A DNA stretch of 64,000 nucleotides from NCBI GenBank assembly GCA_036250195.1, contig JAVHZZ010000003.1, positions 297,629,565 through 297,693,564 of the forward strand. Reading direction: 5' to 3'. Positions within the stretch are counted from its first letter, which is position 1. The number at the start of each line of letters is the position of its first letter. The notes under the pieces are model-generated. The model saw only the letters and a list, made by a program, of their open reading frames with translations. It had not been told where the DNA came from and searched no databases. Made by a program: the position numbers and the translations under genes. This DNA comes from Mixophyes australis. Taxonomy: Eukaryota > Chordata > Amphibia > Anura > Limnodynastidae. Below are positions 48,301 to 52,459 of this stretch, piece by piece.

Positions 48301-50904
48301 GCAGTTCGCGGCACCCTTAGAGTCTCCAAATTTTTTCAAGGCACCCCTCCAAAATAATTATTGAGCAGTCCTGTTTTAGAAGTAGTTGGGTCAAAAAATT
48401 GTAATAAGTATTTAGGTCAGGACGGAAATACTTATTTAGTTGTATGCAAAAATGCCCCCTCTGCATCCAGACACTCTGCCCCCTCTGCATCCAGACACTC
48501 TGCCCCGTCTTCACCCAGACACACTGCCCTCTCTCACACTGCCCCCTCTGCCCTCTGTCACGCTGTCCCCCCTCCTCTGCCCTCTCACACGCTGTCCCCC
48601 TCCTCTGCCCTCTCTCACGCTGTCCCCCTCCTCTGCCCTCTCACACGCTGTCCCCTGCTCTGCCCTCTCACACGCTGTCCCCTGCTCTGCCCTCTCACAC
48701 GCTGTCTCCTCCTCTGCCCTCTCACACGCTGTCCCCTCCTCTGCCCTCTCACACGCTGTCCCCCTCCTCTGCCCTCTCACACGCTGTCCCACTCCTCTGC
48801 CCTCTCTCACGCTGTCCCCCTCCTCTGCCCTCTCTCACGCTGTGTCCCCATCCACTGCCCCTCTCATGCTGTGTCCCTCTCCACTGCCCCTCTCACGCTG
48901 TGTCCCCCTCCACTGCCCCTCTCACGATGTGTCCCCCTCCACTGCCCCTCCTCTGCTCTCTGTCCCCATCCTCTGCTCTCTGTCCCCATCCTCTGCTCTC
49001 TGTCCCCATCCTCTGCCCTCTGTCCGCCTCCTCTGCTCTCTGTCCCCCTTCTCTGTCCCGCTGTCCCCATCCTCTGCCCCGCTGTCCCCATCCTCTGCCC
49101 CGCTGTCCCCATCCTCTGCTCCGCTGTCCCCATCCTCTGCCCCGCTGTCCCCATCCTCTGCCCTCTGTCCCCATCCTCTGCTCTCTGTCCCCATCCTCTG
49201 CTCTCTGTCCCCATCCTCTGCTCTCTGTCCCCATCCTCTGCCCTGCTGTCCCCCCTCCTCTGCTCTCTGTCCCCCTCCTCTGCTCTCTGTCCCCCTCCTC
49301 TGTTCTCTGTCCCCCTCCTCTGTTCTCTGTCCCCCTCCTCTGCTCTCTGTCCCCCTCCTCTGCTCTCTGTCCCCCTCCTCTGCTCTCTGTCCCCCTCCTC
49401 TGCTCTCTGTCCCCCTTCTCTGCTCTCTGTCCCCCTCCTCTGCTCTCTGTCCCCCTCCTCTGCTCTCTGTCCCCCTCCTCTGCTCTCTGTCCCCCTCCTC
49501 TGCCCCGCTGTCCCCCTCCTCTGCTCTCTGTCCCCCTCCTCTGCTCTCTGTCCCCCTCCTCTGCCCCGCTGTCCCCCTCCTCTGCCCCGCTGTCCCCCTC
49601 CTCTGCCCCGCTGTCCCCCTCCTCTGCTCTCTGTCCCCCTCCTCTGATCTCTGTCACCATCCTCTGCCCTCTGTCCCCATCCTCTGCTCTCTGTCCCCAT
49701 CCTCTGCCCCGCGCCAGGCTCTAGCCATAAAAAAAAAAAGAACACAGAAACTTACCAATCCGTCGGGCGCCGGGACCCAGCAGCCTCCTGTCTCCCGCAG
49801 CTTGTTACTGATGTCGATATTATGTGACAGCTGCGGGAGAGAGGAGGCTTCTGGGTCCCGGCGCCTGACGGATTGGTAAGTTTCTGTGTTCTTTTTTTTT
49901 TTATGGGTGGCCCGCGGCACCCCAGTGACAGCGCCGGGGCACCCCTGGGAGCCGCAGCGCACAGTTTGGGAACCGCCGCTTTAGAGTATTTCTCACTATG
50001 ACTACTTTAAATGCAGTAACTATGGACTGATCCTTATGTTGACATTTAGTCAAATCAGACAATGTAATGCAATCTGTAATTATTGCTTCATCCAGCATCA
50101 TTTTTTCAAACACATTTTTGTTTAACAAGCAATCATGCCATTAAAATATGTTAGATACAATTAGGAAAGCAATGCTTTTTATTACTTTTTTTTCAGGCCC
50201 ACAATAGTTCATCGATTTCTGATTAAAGCAACAATTGAAGAAAGGATGCAAGCAATGTTAAAAGCCGTTGACAGGAGGTATTCATAATACTTTCCACTCA
50301 ATTATTGACTTAGAAAATGTCTAAAGTATTCTCTTTTAGCTCTGTATATGCCAGAAGCACAAATCCATGCAGCCATTCAAATAAAGTAAAAGCATTTAGA
50401 CTGAGTTCTAATATAAGCGTCAGCTGCTCTACATACTAGTAAAGGACATTTGTGTGCAAAATAAAGAATTGTTGGAGGTTTTCCTGATGATAACAAAAAT
50501 ATAAAACAATTGTGACATTCTCTTACACAGCAATTTTCTTGGTCGTTTTTTTCTGAATCGATCAGCTGTCGATTTCGTTTGTGAAATTCCAGTCCACAGA
50601 TGTGCACACGTACTGATAGTTTTAGAATTAGGTGTGGATTTTTTTTTCTTTTTGGACTTGGTAGTGAGTCTTGGGCATTTTGTCCTACTTAACCACTCCA
50701 AATTCCTGGGTGAAAAACAGCACCCATGGCCTTCATATGACCACTGTCACTTTGAAGTTTTAGTTTAAGAATTGGGTCTTATATGTCCGAATGTCCTTTT
50801 TGTTTTTTAGCCACACGAGTACATCAATGAATCAGTCTGAAGCTTCCGTCCTCACTGTAGCTGACCTTGCAGACCTGTTTACAGAAGAGAGAGAACTTGA
50901 ATAG
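5193..50904 (+). CDS. SHPRH: SHPRH (SNF2 / histone-linker / PHD / RING helicase), C-terminal 18 exons
   Basis: SHPRH is a nuclear SNF2-family ATPase and RING E3 ubiquitin ligase; in vertebrates it poly-ubiquitinates PCNA in post-replication repair (family knowledge). Exons: 5193-5449, 5848-5969, 6274-6362, 11472-11564, 17102-17209, 18392-18534, 20315-20488, 21618-21680, 23923-24148, 35821-35964, 36806-36907, 38834-38905, 40084-40272, 42357-42449, 43275-43361, 47788-47966, 50197-50277, 50811-50904. All have AG acceptors and GT donors, and phases match at every junction, giving 2,316 nt ending in TAG. The translation is recognisable as SHPRH throughout. It covers the region after the first helicase lobe, a C3HC4 RING split over two exons, and the C-terminal helicase lobe with motif VI-like [10 protein letters not shown]. 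The N-terminal half (SNF2 N-lobe, H15, PHD) is not in the window and must lie upstream. About 771 of the usual roughly 1,680 residues are present. No stop or frameshift is seen, so the gene looks functional. Confidence 0.96.
5848..5969 (+). CDS. SHPRH: SHPRH exon e2
   Basis: The acceptor is TTTACAG and the donor GTGATT. It encodes [15 protein letters not shown] and then a helical stretch ending in GIHIIKG. One base (G) is carried over to e3. Confidence 0.94.
6274..6362 (+). CDS. SHPRH: SHPRH exon e3
   Basis: A polypyrimidine tract and CAG precede the exon and GTAAGT follows it. It encodes [19 protein letters not shown] and onward, ending on a codon boundary after DSLQ. The next intron (5.1 kb) holds DIRS copy A. 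Confidence 0.94.
6410..9960 (+). mobile_element. DIRS-type tyrosine-recombinase retrotransposon, copy A (decayed)
   Basis: The ends are inverted relatives: the left carries ATTGGGGTATAGTATAGG and CTTTAAG, the right carries the complement around 9845-9900 followed by CAGTGGACTAAGGG. Inside, in broken frames, are a Gag-like acidic region (6605-7020), reverse transcriptase with [13 protein letters not shown] (about 8013-8054) and VIPYLDNIL (second catalytic Asp now Asn; YLDN at 8215-8226), RNase H-like sequence (8640-8900) and the start of a tyrosine recombinase (about 9600-9800). Many frameshifts and stops show it is dead. The 3' part of the recombinase is lost. Confidence 0.8.
8013..8270 (+). 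pseudogene. DIRS copy A reverse transcriptase core, frame-broken
   Basis: The palm motif A-like [12 protein letters not shown] is followed, after frame changes, by motif C-like PYLDN. In an active enzyme the box would be YxDD; here the last Asp is Asn. The change and the frameshifts make it non-functional. It lies in the SHPRH e3-e4 intron in the same orientation as the gene. Confidence 0.75.
9961..11471. other. SHPRH intron: foldback MITE and unassigned sequence
   Basis: Apart from the foldback at 10275-10441, this AT-rich stretch shows no coding exon. A TTAAT-type short tandem run is at about 10807-10825. The e4 acceptor is at its end. Confidence 0.5.
10275..10441. repeat. Foldback MITE
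   Basis: The two ends are imperfect inverted copies: GTTTCTGAAAACTGGTGCAA on the left, and on the right the complement of TTATGAAAACTGGAGC. Inner arms hold AGCAACCAATCA and its counterpart around TATAAGCAACACC. It is related in plan to the foldbacks at 17.9, 22.2 and 45.2 kb. No coding capacity. Confidence 0.7.
11472..11564 (+). CDS. SHPRH: SHPRH exon e4
   Basis: The exon is 31 codons, starting [12 protein letters not shown] and ending RLEDE. The acceptor is TCTAG. The donor GTTATC is weak (+3 T, +4 A) but the only one that keeps the frame and the family alignment. Too short for a simple ORF search. Confidence 0.9.
12030..12835 (+). pseudogene. CR1/L2-type LINE reverse transcriptase fragment
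   Basis: Broken frames around 12070-12190 match the LINE palm region: a [24 protein letters not shown] stretch (consensus PQGSxLGPLLFxLFINDL) and then VFSDYTQL where FADDTKL is usual. The following DNA to 12835 continues the C-terminal LINE region. It is interrupted at 12834. A likely continuation with the LINE 3' end starts at about 16582. Confidence 0.65.
13098..13649. mobile_element. Non-autonomous hAT element (552 bp)
   Basis: Terminal inverted repeats are CAGGGCCTGATTA at the left and, reverse-complemented, CAGGGTCTGATTA at the right. The flanking 8-bp duplications are GGTGAGTT (13090-13097) and GGTGAGTC (13650-13657), 7 of 8 identical. Both are hAT hallmarks. The interior has no transposase; the GAAC/CTTTTT-rich DNA is AT-rich and unremarkable. 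Confidence 0.8.
15291..15322. repeat. (TG)n microsatellite
   Basis: About 15 TG units inside the 13838-16405 hAT. Confidence 0.9.
15897..15975 (+). pseudogene. Exon-like transposase remnant in hAT
   Basis: Seventy-nine bases lie between a pyrimidine-rich tract ending AAATAG and a GTAGG donor-like site. Read in the frame shared with 26272-26350 it gives [20 protein letters not shown]. The same length and borders in the second element suggest a former transposase coding exon. Confidence 0.55.
16010..16156. mobile_element. Palindromic hAT MITE (147 bp) nested in a larger hAT
   Basis: The arms of about 55 bp begin CAGGCTTGGCTAACCTGTGG at both ends (inverted). The 8-bp duplication GCCTAGTG is perfect (16002-16009 and 16157-16164). 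The related element at 26350-26420 lacks this insert at the matching place, giving an empty site. No coding capacity. Confidence 0.92.
16582..16760 (+). repeat. LINE 3' end (CR1/L2-type)
   Basis: The stretch ends GGTTGAGCTTGATGGACTTA, a known signature of vertebrate CR1/L2-type 3' ends. The upstream part (GAGCCAAGCAACTATGGAAT) fits the C-terminal LINE region. It probably continues the fragment at 12030-12835. Confidence 0.6.
16761..17101. other. SHPRH intron, nothing recognised
   Basis: AT-rich sequence up to the e5 acceptor. Confidence 0.5.
17102..17209 (+). CDS. SHPRH: SHPRH exon e5
   Basis: A TTTTTAG acceptor and GTAAAT donor bound 36 codons ([16 protein letters not shown] through NIHELQRK). 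This is a predicted helical linker in the insert between the helicase lobes. Both phases are 0. Confidence 0.93.
17919..18083. repeat. Foldback MITE, copy 1
   Basis: A near-perfect palindrome of about 165 bp. The left arm reads TTTACTAAACTGCGGG then TTGCCTATAGCAACCAATCA; the right arm is its complement ending TTAGTAAATATACCCCT. Copies of the same family are at 22166 and 45199. No target duplication could be fixed. Confidence 0.88.
18392..18534 (+). CDS. SHPRH: SHPRH exon e6
   Basis: TTTTGCAG precedes the exon. The donor GTAAGA follows 18534, with the last codon (AAG) split AA|G with e7. It encodes [13 protein letters not shown] and [18 protein letters not shown]. Confidence 0.93.
18650..18933 (+). 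repeat. tRNA-derived SINE
   Basis: The head has CTCACAGCGCTGGGGTCATG and a B-box-like GAGTTTGATTCC. It continues TGTGTGGAGTTTATATGTTC, CCTCCCACACTCCAAAAACA, TTTAGACTGCAAGC and ends in CACTATATAAATAAATTATG. This order is that of the common frog SINE with an L2-like tail. It is immediately followed by an 18-base run of G (about 18943-18960). Confidence 0.75.
18943..18960. repeat. Poly-G run
   Basis: About 18 consecutive G, followed by TGTCACTTAC. It may form a quadruplex; length in the assembly may be unreliable. Confidence 0.85.
19410..19490. repeat. Short terminal fragment of an hAT-like MITE
   Basis: The right end, GTGCGCCCCTG, with the small palindrome GGGTTTCTGGAGACCCGGAAACCC just inside (positions 19449-19471), resembles the ends of the element at 41858-42141. 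The left end CAGTGCCG is plausible, but no target duplication was found. Confidence 0.45.
19491..20314. other. SHPRH intron, nothing recognised
   Basis: AT-rich sequence with no supported feature. Confidence 0.5.
20315..20488 (+). CDS. SHPRH: SHPRH exon e7
   Basis: The acceptor is ATTTTAG. The donor GTATGT follows 20488, leaving AT to join the C of e8. It encodes [18 protein letters not shown] and [15 protein letters not shown], highly conserved in SHPRH. Confidence 0.94.
20489..21617. other. SHPRH intron, nothing recognised
   Basis: AT-rich intron between e7 and e8; no repeat boundary identified. Confidence 0.5.
21618..21680 (+). CDS. SHPRH: SHPRH exon e8 (63 nt)
   Basis: This small exon lies between TTCACAG and GTAAGT. 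It encodes [20 protein letters not shown]. The CxxC suggests a small metal-binding element. Found by frame and family continuity, as it is too short for an ORF scan. Confidence 0.93.
22166..22348. repeat. Foldback MITE, copy 2 (variant)
   Basis: The inverted ends are GGGGGTAAATGTATCAAGC and its complement. The arms include GTTTGAAAAGTGGAGAT on one side and AGAATCTGATAGGTTGCTAT on the other. The left arm lacks part of the CAACCAATCAG block, so the palindrome is less regular than copy 1. Confidence 0.8.
22656..23040 (-). repeat. L1-like LINE 3' end, minus strand
   Basis: On the minus strand it reads as a 3' UTR ending AATAAAGTTCTTTAAATAAA followed by an A tail (TTTTTTTT at about 22658 on the plus strand). 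The upstream CT-rich text (CCCCCTTCCCTATCC) fits frog L1-type tails. No ORF remains. Confidence 0.55.
23041..23922. other. SHPRH intron, nothing recognised
   Basis: No supported feature before the e9 acceptor. Confidence 0.45.
23923..24148 (+). CDS. SHPRH: SHPRH exon e9
   Basis: The acceptor is TTTGCAG and the donor GTGAAT. It encodes [20 protein letters not shown] through FEAWKKEYK (75 codons plus the base completing a threonine). The next intron is 11.7 kb and carries DIRS B, a nested hAT and DIRS C. Confidence 0.95.
24529..24552. repeat. (AT)n microsatellite in DIRS copy B
   Basis: A short symmetric run, GAGATATATA...TATATCTC. Confidence 0.85.
25114..25177 (+). pseudogene. Possible first exon of a lost hAT transposase
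   Basis: An ATG opens 21 lysine- and arginine-rich codons ([20 protein letters not shown]...) and ends at a perfect GTAAGT donor. The phase (one base left over) fits the exon-like block at 26272. Basic N-termini are usual for hAT transposases. This is inference from splice signals and phase. Confidence 0.45.
25180..25790. repeat. Purine-rich minisatellite
   Basis: Repeats of about 30 bp (GGGAGAGAGGAACAGAGGAGG followed by A-runs), alternating with a version containing GAGAGAGCCACAG. All bases on the plus strand are nearly pure purine, so long open frames appear in several frames on both strands. These are not genes. Confidence 0.92.
26272..26350 (+). pseudogene. Exon-like transposase remnant in hAT
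   Basis: Seventy-nine bases between TTTCAAAATAG and GTAGG encode [20 protein letters not shown] and on to ESEKN. Length, borders and frame equal the block at 15897-15975 in another hAT family. Confidence 0.55.
26689..26728. repeat. Perfect 18-bp hairpin near hAT end
   Basis: The arms at 26689-26706 and 26711-26728 are exact inverted copies (GCGCCGCC with A/T run) around a 4-base ATAA loop. It is a subterminal structure of the hAT at 24763-26803. Confidence 0.9.
27838..28640 (+). pseudogene. DIRS copy B tyrosine recombinase, frame-broken
   Basis: The text runs through a core-binding region ([20 protein letters not shown]), the first catalytic Arg region (around 28140-28190, [12 protein letters not shown]), [23 protein letters not shown] (28502-28516) and the C-terminal [20 protein letters not shown] with the Tyr following. 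The order is that of DIRS recombinases, which replace integrase. At least two frame changes and stops (for example near 28420) break it. Confidence 0.75.
29086..30320. other. SHPRH intron between DIRS copies B and C
   Basis: AT-rich with no recognised exon. A segment at about 29480-29770 ending in CCTTAATAAAGCTG and a (TAC)n run could be a piece of an LTR, but ends could not be fixed. Confidence 0.4.
30881..31600 (-). pseudogene. DIRS copy C tyrosine recombinase, partial
   Basis: Three frames in sequence hold [39 protein letters not shown] and [17 protein letters not shown]. The last part (HxxR and the C-terminal Tyr) is missing or scrambled close to the internal complementary region. Same protein family as 27838-28640. 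Confidence 0.7.
32007..32756 (-). pseudogene. DIRS copy C RNase H region (overlapping frames)
   Basis: The 249-codon frame is mostly an alternative reading. The frame that matches RNase H is the neighbouring one at 32195-32407, with [15 protein letters not shown] report the block as decayed pol and not as a separate gene. Confidence 0.6.
33455..33979 (-). pseudogene. DIRS copy C Gag-like region
   Basis: An open frame of 174 codons with [20 protein letters not shown] and later [15 protein letters not shown]. Such text is typical of the DIRS ORF1 in vertebrates. No zinc knuckle. It runs without interruption, but neighbouring frames are shifted. Confidence 0.6.
34851..35820. other. SHPRH intron, unassigned repeat-like sequence
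   Basis: AT-rich DNA including a possible LINE tail around 35000-35110 (GAATAAATTG) but no defined boundary. Ends at the e10 acceptor. Confidence 0.4.
35821..35964 (+). CDS. SHPRH: SHPRH exon e10
   Basis: A TGCTGTTAG acceptor and GTAAGC donor bound 48 codons in phase 0. It encodes [19 protein letters not shown] and ends [11 protein letters not shown]. Confidence 0.95.
36390..36577 (+). repeat. L1-like 3' end with poly-A tail
   Basis: The stretch ends TCAATAAAAATGTTTTG followed by 13 A (to about 36577). AATAAA close to the A tail and the preceding text fit L1 retrotransposon 3' ends. Confidence 0.6.
36806..36907 (+). CDS. SHPRH: SHPRH exon e11
   Basis: The acceptor is TGCACAG and the donor GTAAGT. 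The exon is 34 codons: [18 protein letters not shown], then [10 protein letters not shown]. Confidence 0.95.
37071..37819 (+). mobile_element. Solo LTR (749 bp) with 5-bp target duplication
   Basis: It begins TGTCAGGAGCCGCGGC and ends GGCCATAACA, i.e. TGT...ACA. The flanking TATAC is repeated (37066-37070 and 37820-37824). The TATTTAAGGC box at about 37343 is a TATA candidate. A 5-bp duplication and GC-rich start fit frog Gypsy-type LTRs. No internal coding region is next to it. Within it are two partial repeats of CTGGACTCTGAACCATCG (37478 and 37522). Confidence 0.75.
37825..38833. other. SHPRH intron, nothing recognised
   Basis: AT-rich with no supported feature before e12. Confidence 0.45.
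38834..38905 (+). CDS. SHPRH: SHPRH exon e12 (first CxxC of the RING finger)
   Basis: The 24 codons [20 protein letters not shown] and LGKQ carry the first zinc-ligand pair (cysteine codons at 38873 and 38882). The donor is GTAACC. The rest of the RING is in e13, 1.2 kb downstream. Confidence 0.95.
39396..39810. mobile_element. Internally deleted Tc1-like element (415 bp)
   Basis: Its left end CACTGATCAGCCACAACATC follows TA and matches that of the Tc1 at 930-2111. The right end is GTTGTGGCTGATATGTG. Parts of the transposase remain (for example the block complementary to the QQDNAPCH region, 39555-39730), joined across deletions. It lies in the intron that splits the RING finger. Confidence 0.8.
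40084..40272 (+). CDS. SHPRH: SHPRH exon e13 (remainder of C3HC4 RING)
   Basis: It starts [14 protein letters not shown] and continues to [15 protein letters not shown], completing the C3HC4 RING that recruits E2 enzymes. It ends DIPVK at a GTAGTA donor. All expected ligands are present. Confidence 0.96.
40790..41095 (+). repeat. L1-like LINE 3' end
   Basis: The text from CTGGAGGGTAGATGTCCCG through CTTGAATGTTTCCTG to ACTTAATAAAAACCTTTTGA is that of a frog L1 3' UTR and tail. The ORF is absent (5' truncated). Confidence 0.6.
41858..42141. mobile_element. hAT-like MITE (284 bp) with long internal hairpin
   Basis: The ends are CAGTGGCACACGCAGGGG and, reverse-complemented, CAGGGGCGCACCGAGG. 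AACAG flanks both sides (5 bases only; an 8-bp hAT duplication is not seen). Inside, 41923-41945 and 41997-42019 are perfect inverted copies of 23 bp, extended by GTCAAAGAAGCGTC and its near-complement. A C-run of about 18 is at 42101-42119. Confidence 0.65.
42357..42449 (+). CDS. SHPRH: SHPRH exon e14
   Basis: The acceptor is TCAAAG and the donor GTAAGA. The 31 codons [18 protein letters not shown] through SLVFST start the C-terminal helicase lobe (motif IV region). Confidence 0.95.
42450..43274. other. SHPRH intron, nothing recognised
   Basis: AT-rich; A-runs at 43013-43040. Confidence 0.45.
43275..43361 (+). CDS. SHPRH: SHPRH exon e15
   Basis: The 29 codons [19 protein letters not shown] through IQKFQ lie between CTCCAG and GTACAG and continue the helicase C lobe. 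Confidence 0.95.
43437..44930. other. SHPRH intron, unassigned
   Basis: No supported exon or bounded repeat. The text at 43820-44250 (ACACACTACTGCAATT..., TGTGTACCCAGCTTAA) looks like an old interspersed repeat, but no family can be named. Confidence 0.4.
45199..45375. repeat. Foldback MITE, copy 3 (best preserved)
   Basis: A 177-bp palindrome beginning GGGGCTAGATTTACTAAGC and ending in its complement. The arms of about 75 bp are almost identical (GATGTTGCCTATAGCAACCA and complement) around a short centre GTAGAAGGTACTAAATAAAT. It lies in CT-rich sequence 5' of the LINE. Confidence 0.9.
45680..47495 (+). mobile_element. CR1/L2-type non-LTR retrotransposon, 5'-truncated
   Basis: RT blocks appear in order, in more than one frame: [10 protein letters not shown] (about 46013-46042), [16 protein letters not shown] (about 46264-46312), [15 protein letters not shown] (YADD at 46363-46374) and then the C-terminal domain. 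The 3' UTR ends TTTACAAATAAAGGG and a (TAA)n tail at 47477-47493, as in L2/CR1 elements. At least one frameshift separates YADD from the C-terminal frame, so it is inactive. Confidence 0.85.
46286..47158 (+). pseudogene. LINE C-terminal RT domain (290-codon frame)
   Basis: From about residue 65 on, the frame reads as the LINE C-terminus: [33 protein letters not shown], then [17 protein letters not shown] and ERALKTHLF. The first ~60 residues are out of frame relative to YADD and not real. It ends at TAA before the 3' UTR. Confidence 0.8.
47788..47966 (+). CDS. SHPRH: SHPRH exon e16 (helicase motifs V and VI)
   Basis: It encodes [19 protein letters not shown] (motif V) and [13 protein letters not shown] (motif VI with arginine fingers). 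The donor GTAAGT splits the last lysine codon AA|G with e17. The ATPase core is intact here. Confidence 0.96.
48450..49720. repeat. Pyrimidine-rich minisatellite (~20-bp unit)
   Basis: The early part uses a longer unit with CACACGCTGTCCCC (48590-48850), the later part a 20-bp unit such as CTCTGTCCCCCTCCTCTGCT with GCCCCGCTG variants. Because the period is not a multiple of three and stops are rare, open frames over 250 codons arise in five frames. None is a gene. Confidence 0.95.
49729..49904. repeat. Long hairpin inside the hAT
   Basis: The arms of about 75 bp (49729-49803 and 49829-49904) are near-perfect inverted copies, containing CAGAAACTTACCAATCCGTC and its complement, with a loop of about 25 bases. 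Transcribed from either strand it would fold as a long double-stranded RNA. Confidence 0.9.
50197..50277 (+). CDS. SHPRH: SHPRH exon e17
   Basis: The acceptor is TTTCAG and the donor GTATTC. It encodes [20 protein letters not shown] and ends in the first two bases of a serine codon. Confidence 0.94.
50811..50904 (+). CDS. SHPRH: SHPRH terminal coding exon e18
   Basis: A TTTTTTAG acceptor precedes 31 codons ending [22 protein letters not shown] and TAG (50902-50904). This is the usual acidic SHPRH C-terminus. Confidence 0.95.
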
Positions 50905-52030
50905 TGATTCAACTCTAGAAAAAAACTGGTCTGCCCTCAAGGATACATTCCCAGTTCACCTTCTTCAGTGAATTCTTCCATGATACTCTGAGTATACTAC
51001 AGTACACTAAGTGTTGTAACTGTATTCTCTGTAGAAATGTTTAATATGTTTGTAATGGTGAAATATTGAAAAAAAAACACTTTTCATCTTTTTGCAATAT
51101 TTTCTATTTTGCTATACATGTTTTTAATTCTAATCTGCAAGCTTTAGGACAAAACTAGCTTTTATGTAATGTTATTGATAAAAGGCGCAATGCTCTCCAA
51201 CAAGAAAATCTTCCATGTCTGTCTAAGGAAGGCAAATCGGGCAATTTGGAAGCAGATGGGTCCTAACCAGGTCATATTGACTTTCCAGATGGAGAATTCC
51301 TAGTAATCAGATTTTTAAAAAGGCATGAATTTAAGAGAAAAGAGTTTGGACTAAGACTGCAATCTATCATGGCACGATGTAGATCCAAACCATACTTTTT
51401 ACTGATCGCTCAAAAAAAGATAAATTATAAGTTGTTGCAGGGAGGTCACGTAAAGCCTAAATAAAATGCAGGGCTACACTAATTTATATATAGGAGCTGA
51501 AAGTTCTGCCTTCCTGTAATTAAAATGTAGCACTATATTCATTTTGTTTTACCAAAGCATAGCAAGGTATAATTTTAATAGTTTGTTTAATTTAGAGTTG
51601 CTTATTTGATCATGTTTACATATCAATTTTTTAAAAAAACAAAAAAAACAGTTGAACCCACTCCTAAAATGAAGCCAGAATTAAAACCTGTGTTTTACCG
51701 AGATTGGCCACTAGACACTATCAAGGAGTGGGGCACTCTGAACTGAAGAGGGTGGCATGTGATTGGTCAGACACTACTCATGTCCACCCACTTTCCTCCC
51801 TCTATGGACCAAAATGCTCCCACTTCTTTCAAGTAACTCCCAGATGCTCATTGTGGATTGAAATTGTTAGTTTTAACACTGGCTTAACACGACAGTATTG
51901 TTCAGTGCCTTTAGAATGTATTACTCCAAAATGTAAAGAAGAAATCTAAATGACCAACTACCACAAAATACTTAAAATTTGAGCAGTGTTTATATTGCAA
52001 CTTATTGTCACATTTTTATGTTTAAGATTA
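50905..52030 (+). other. SHPRH: SHPRH 3' UTR and flank
   Basis: AT-rich sequence follows the SHPRH stop. Candidate polyadenylation signals are AATAAA at about 51460 and ATTAAA-type hexamers near 51680 and 52025. Which one is used cannot be told. No further exon is seen. An 81-codon open frame at 51704-51949 has no recognisable content. Confidence 0.55.
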
Positions 52031-52041
52031 AAGCTTTTAAA

Positions 52042-52455
52042 CCTTATTATTATTATTATTATTATTATCATTTATTTGTTAGGCGCCACAAGGTTTCCGC
52101 AGCGCCGTACATAATACAAACAGGAGACCATACAGGGTGACATAGTACACAGCAATAAACACAAAGTACCAATACTTCAGAACTCCGGGCAGACATATGA
52201 GCGAAGATGGAGTAGAAGAACAGGTATGGAGACAGGAGGGGAGAGGGGCCCTGCTCATACGAGCTCACATCCTAAGGGAGGGTGGACAAACAGGTACAGG
52301 AGGGAGCCATTAAAGTAAGGGAGAGAAGGGCGGGGCTGGTGGAGAGAGGGGAGAAGGATGTTTGCGAAGGTGCAAAGAGGTAAAGGGTTAAGTGGATGGG
52401 TGGTAGGCTTTGAGGAACAGGTGAGTTTTGAGTGCCCGTTTGAAGGAGCAACCTT
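52042..52455 (-). repeat. CR1/L2 LINE 3' end, minus strand
   Basis: On the minus strand: the end of the C-terminal RT (KVAPSNGHSKLTCSSKPTTH, compare the 45.7-kb LINE), a 3' UTR with GAGCTCGTATGAGCAGGGCC, GCGCTGCGGAAACC, and a (TAA)n-type tail seen here as (TTA)n at 52045-52068. 5' truncated. Confidence 0.75.
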
Positions 52456-52459
52456 AAAA

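Larger units (their letters stand above)
48282..49978. mobile_element. Non-autonomous hAT element (1.70 kb) filled by a minisatellite
   Basis: The ends are CAGTGGTTCCCAAACTTTT and, reverse-complemented, CGGCGGTTCCCAAACTGTG. The 8-bp duplication CTTTAGAG is perfect (48274-48281 and 49979-49986). It lies in the e16-e17 intron. Most of its length is the CCCCTCCTCTGCTCTCTGT-type tandem array; a long hairpin follows at 49729-49904. No transposase. Confidence 0.95.

Noticed and set aside
48361..49879. Long proline/serine/cysteine-rich ORFs on the plus strand (up to 479 codons) and matching Arg/Gly-rich ORFs on the minus strand
   Set aside because: They lie in a ~20-bp minisatellite that is open in many frames at once and inside a hAT element with a perfect TSD. 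No start context, domain or unique sequence.
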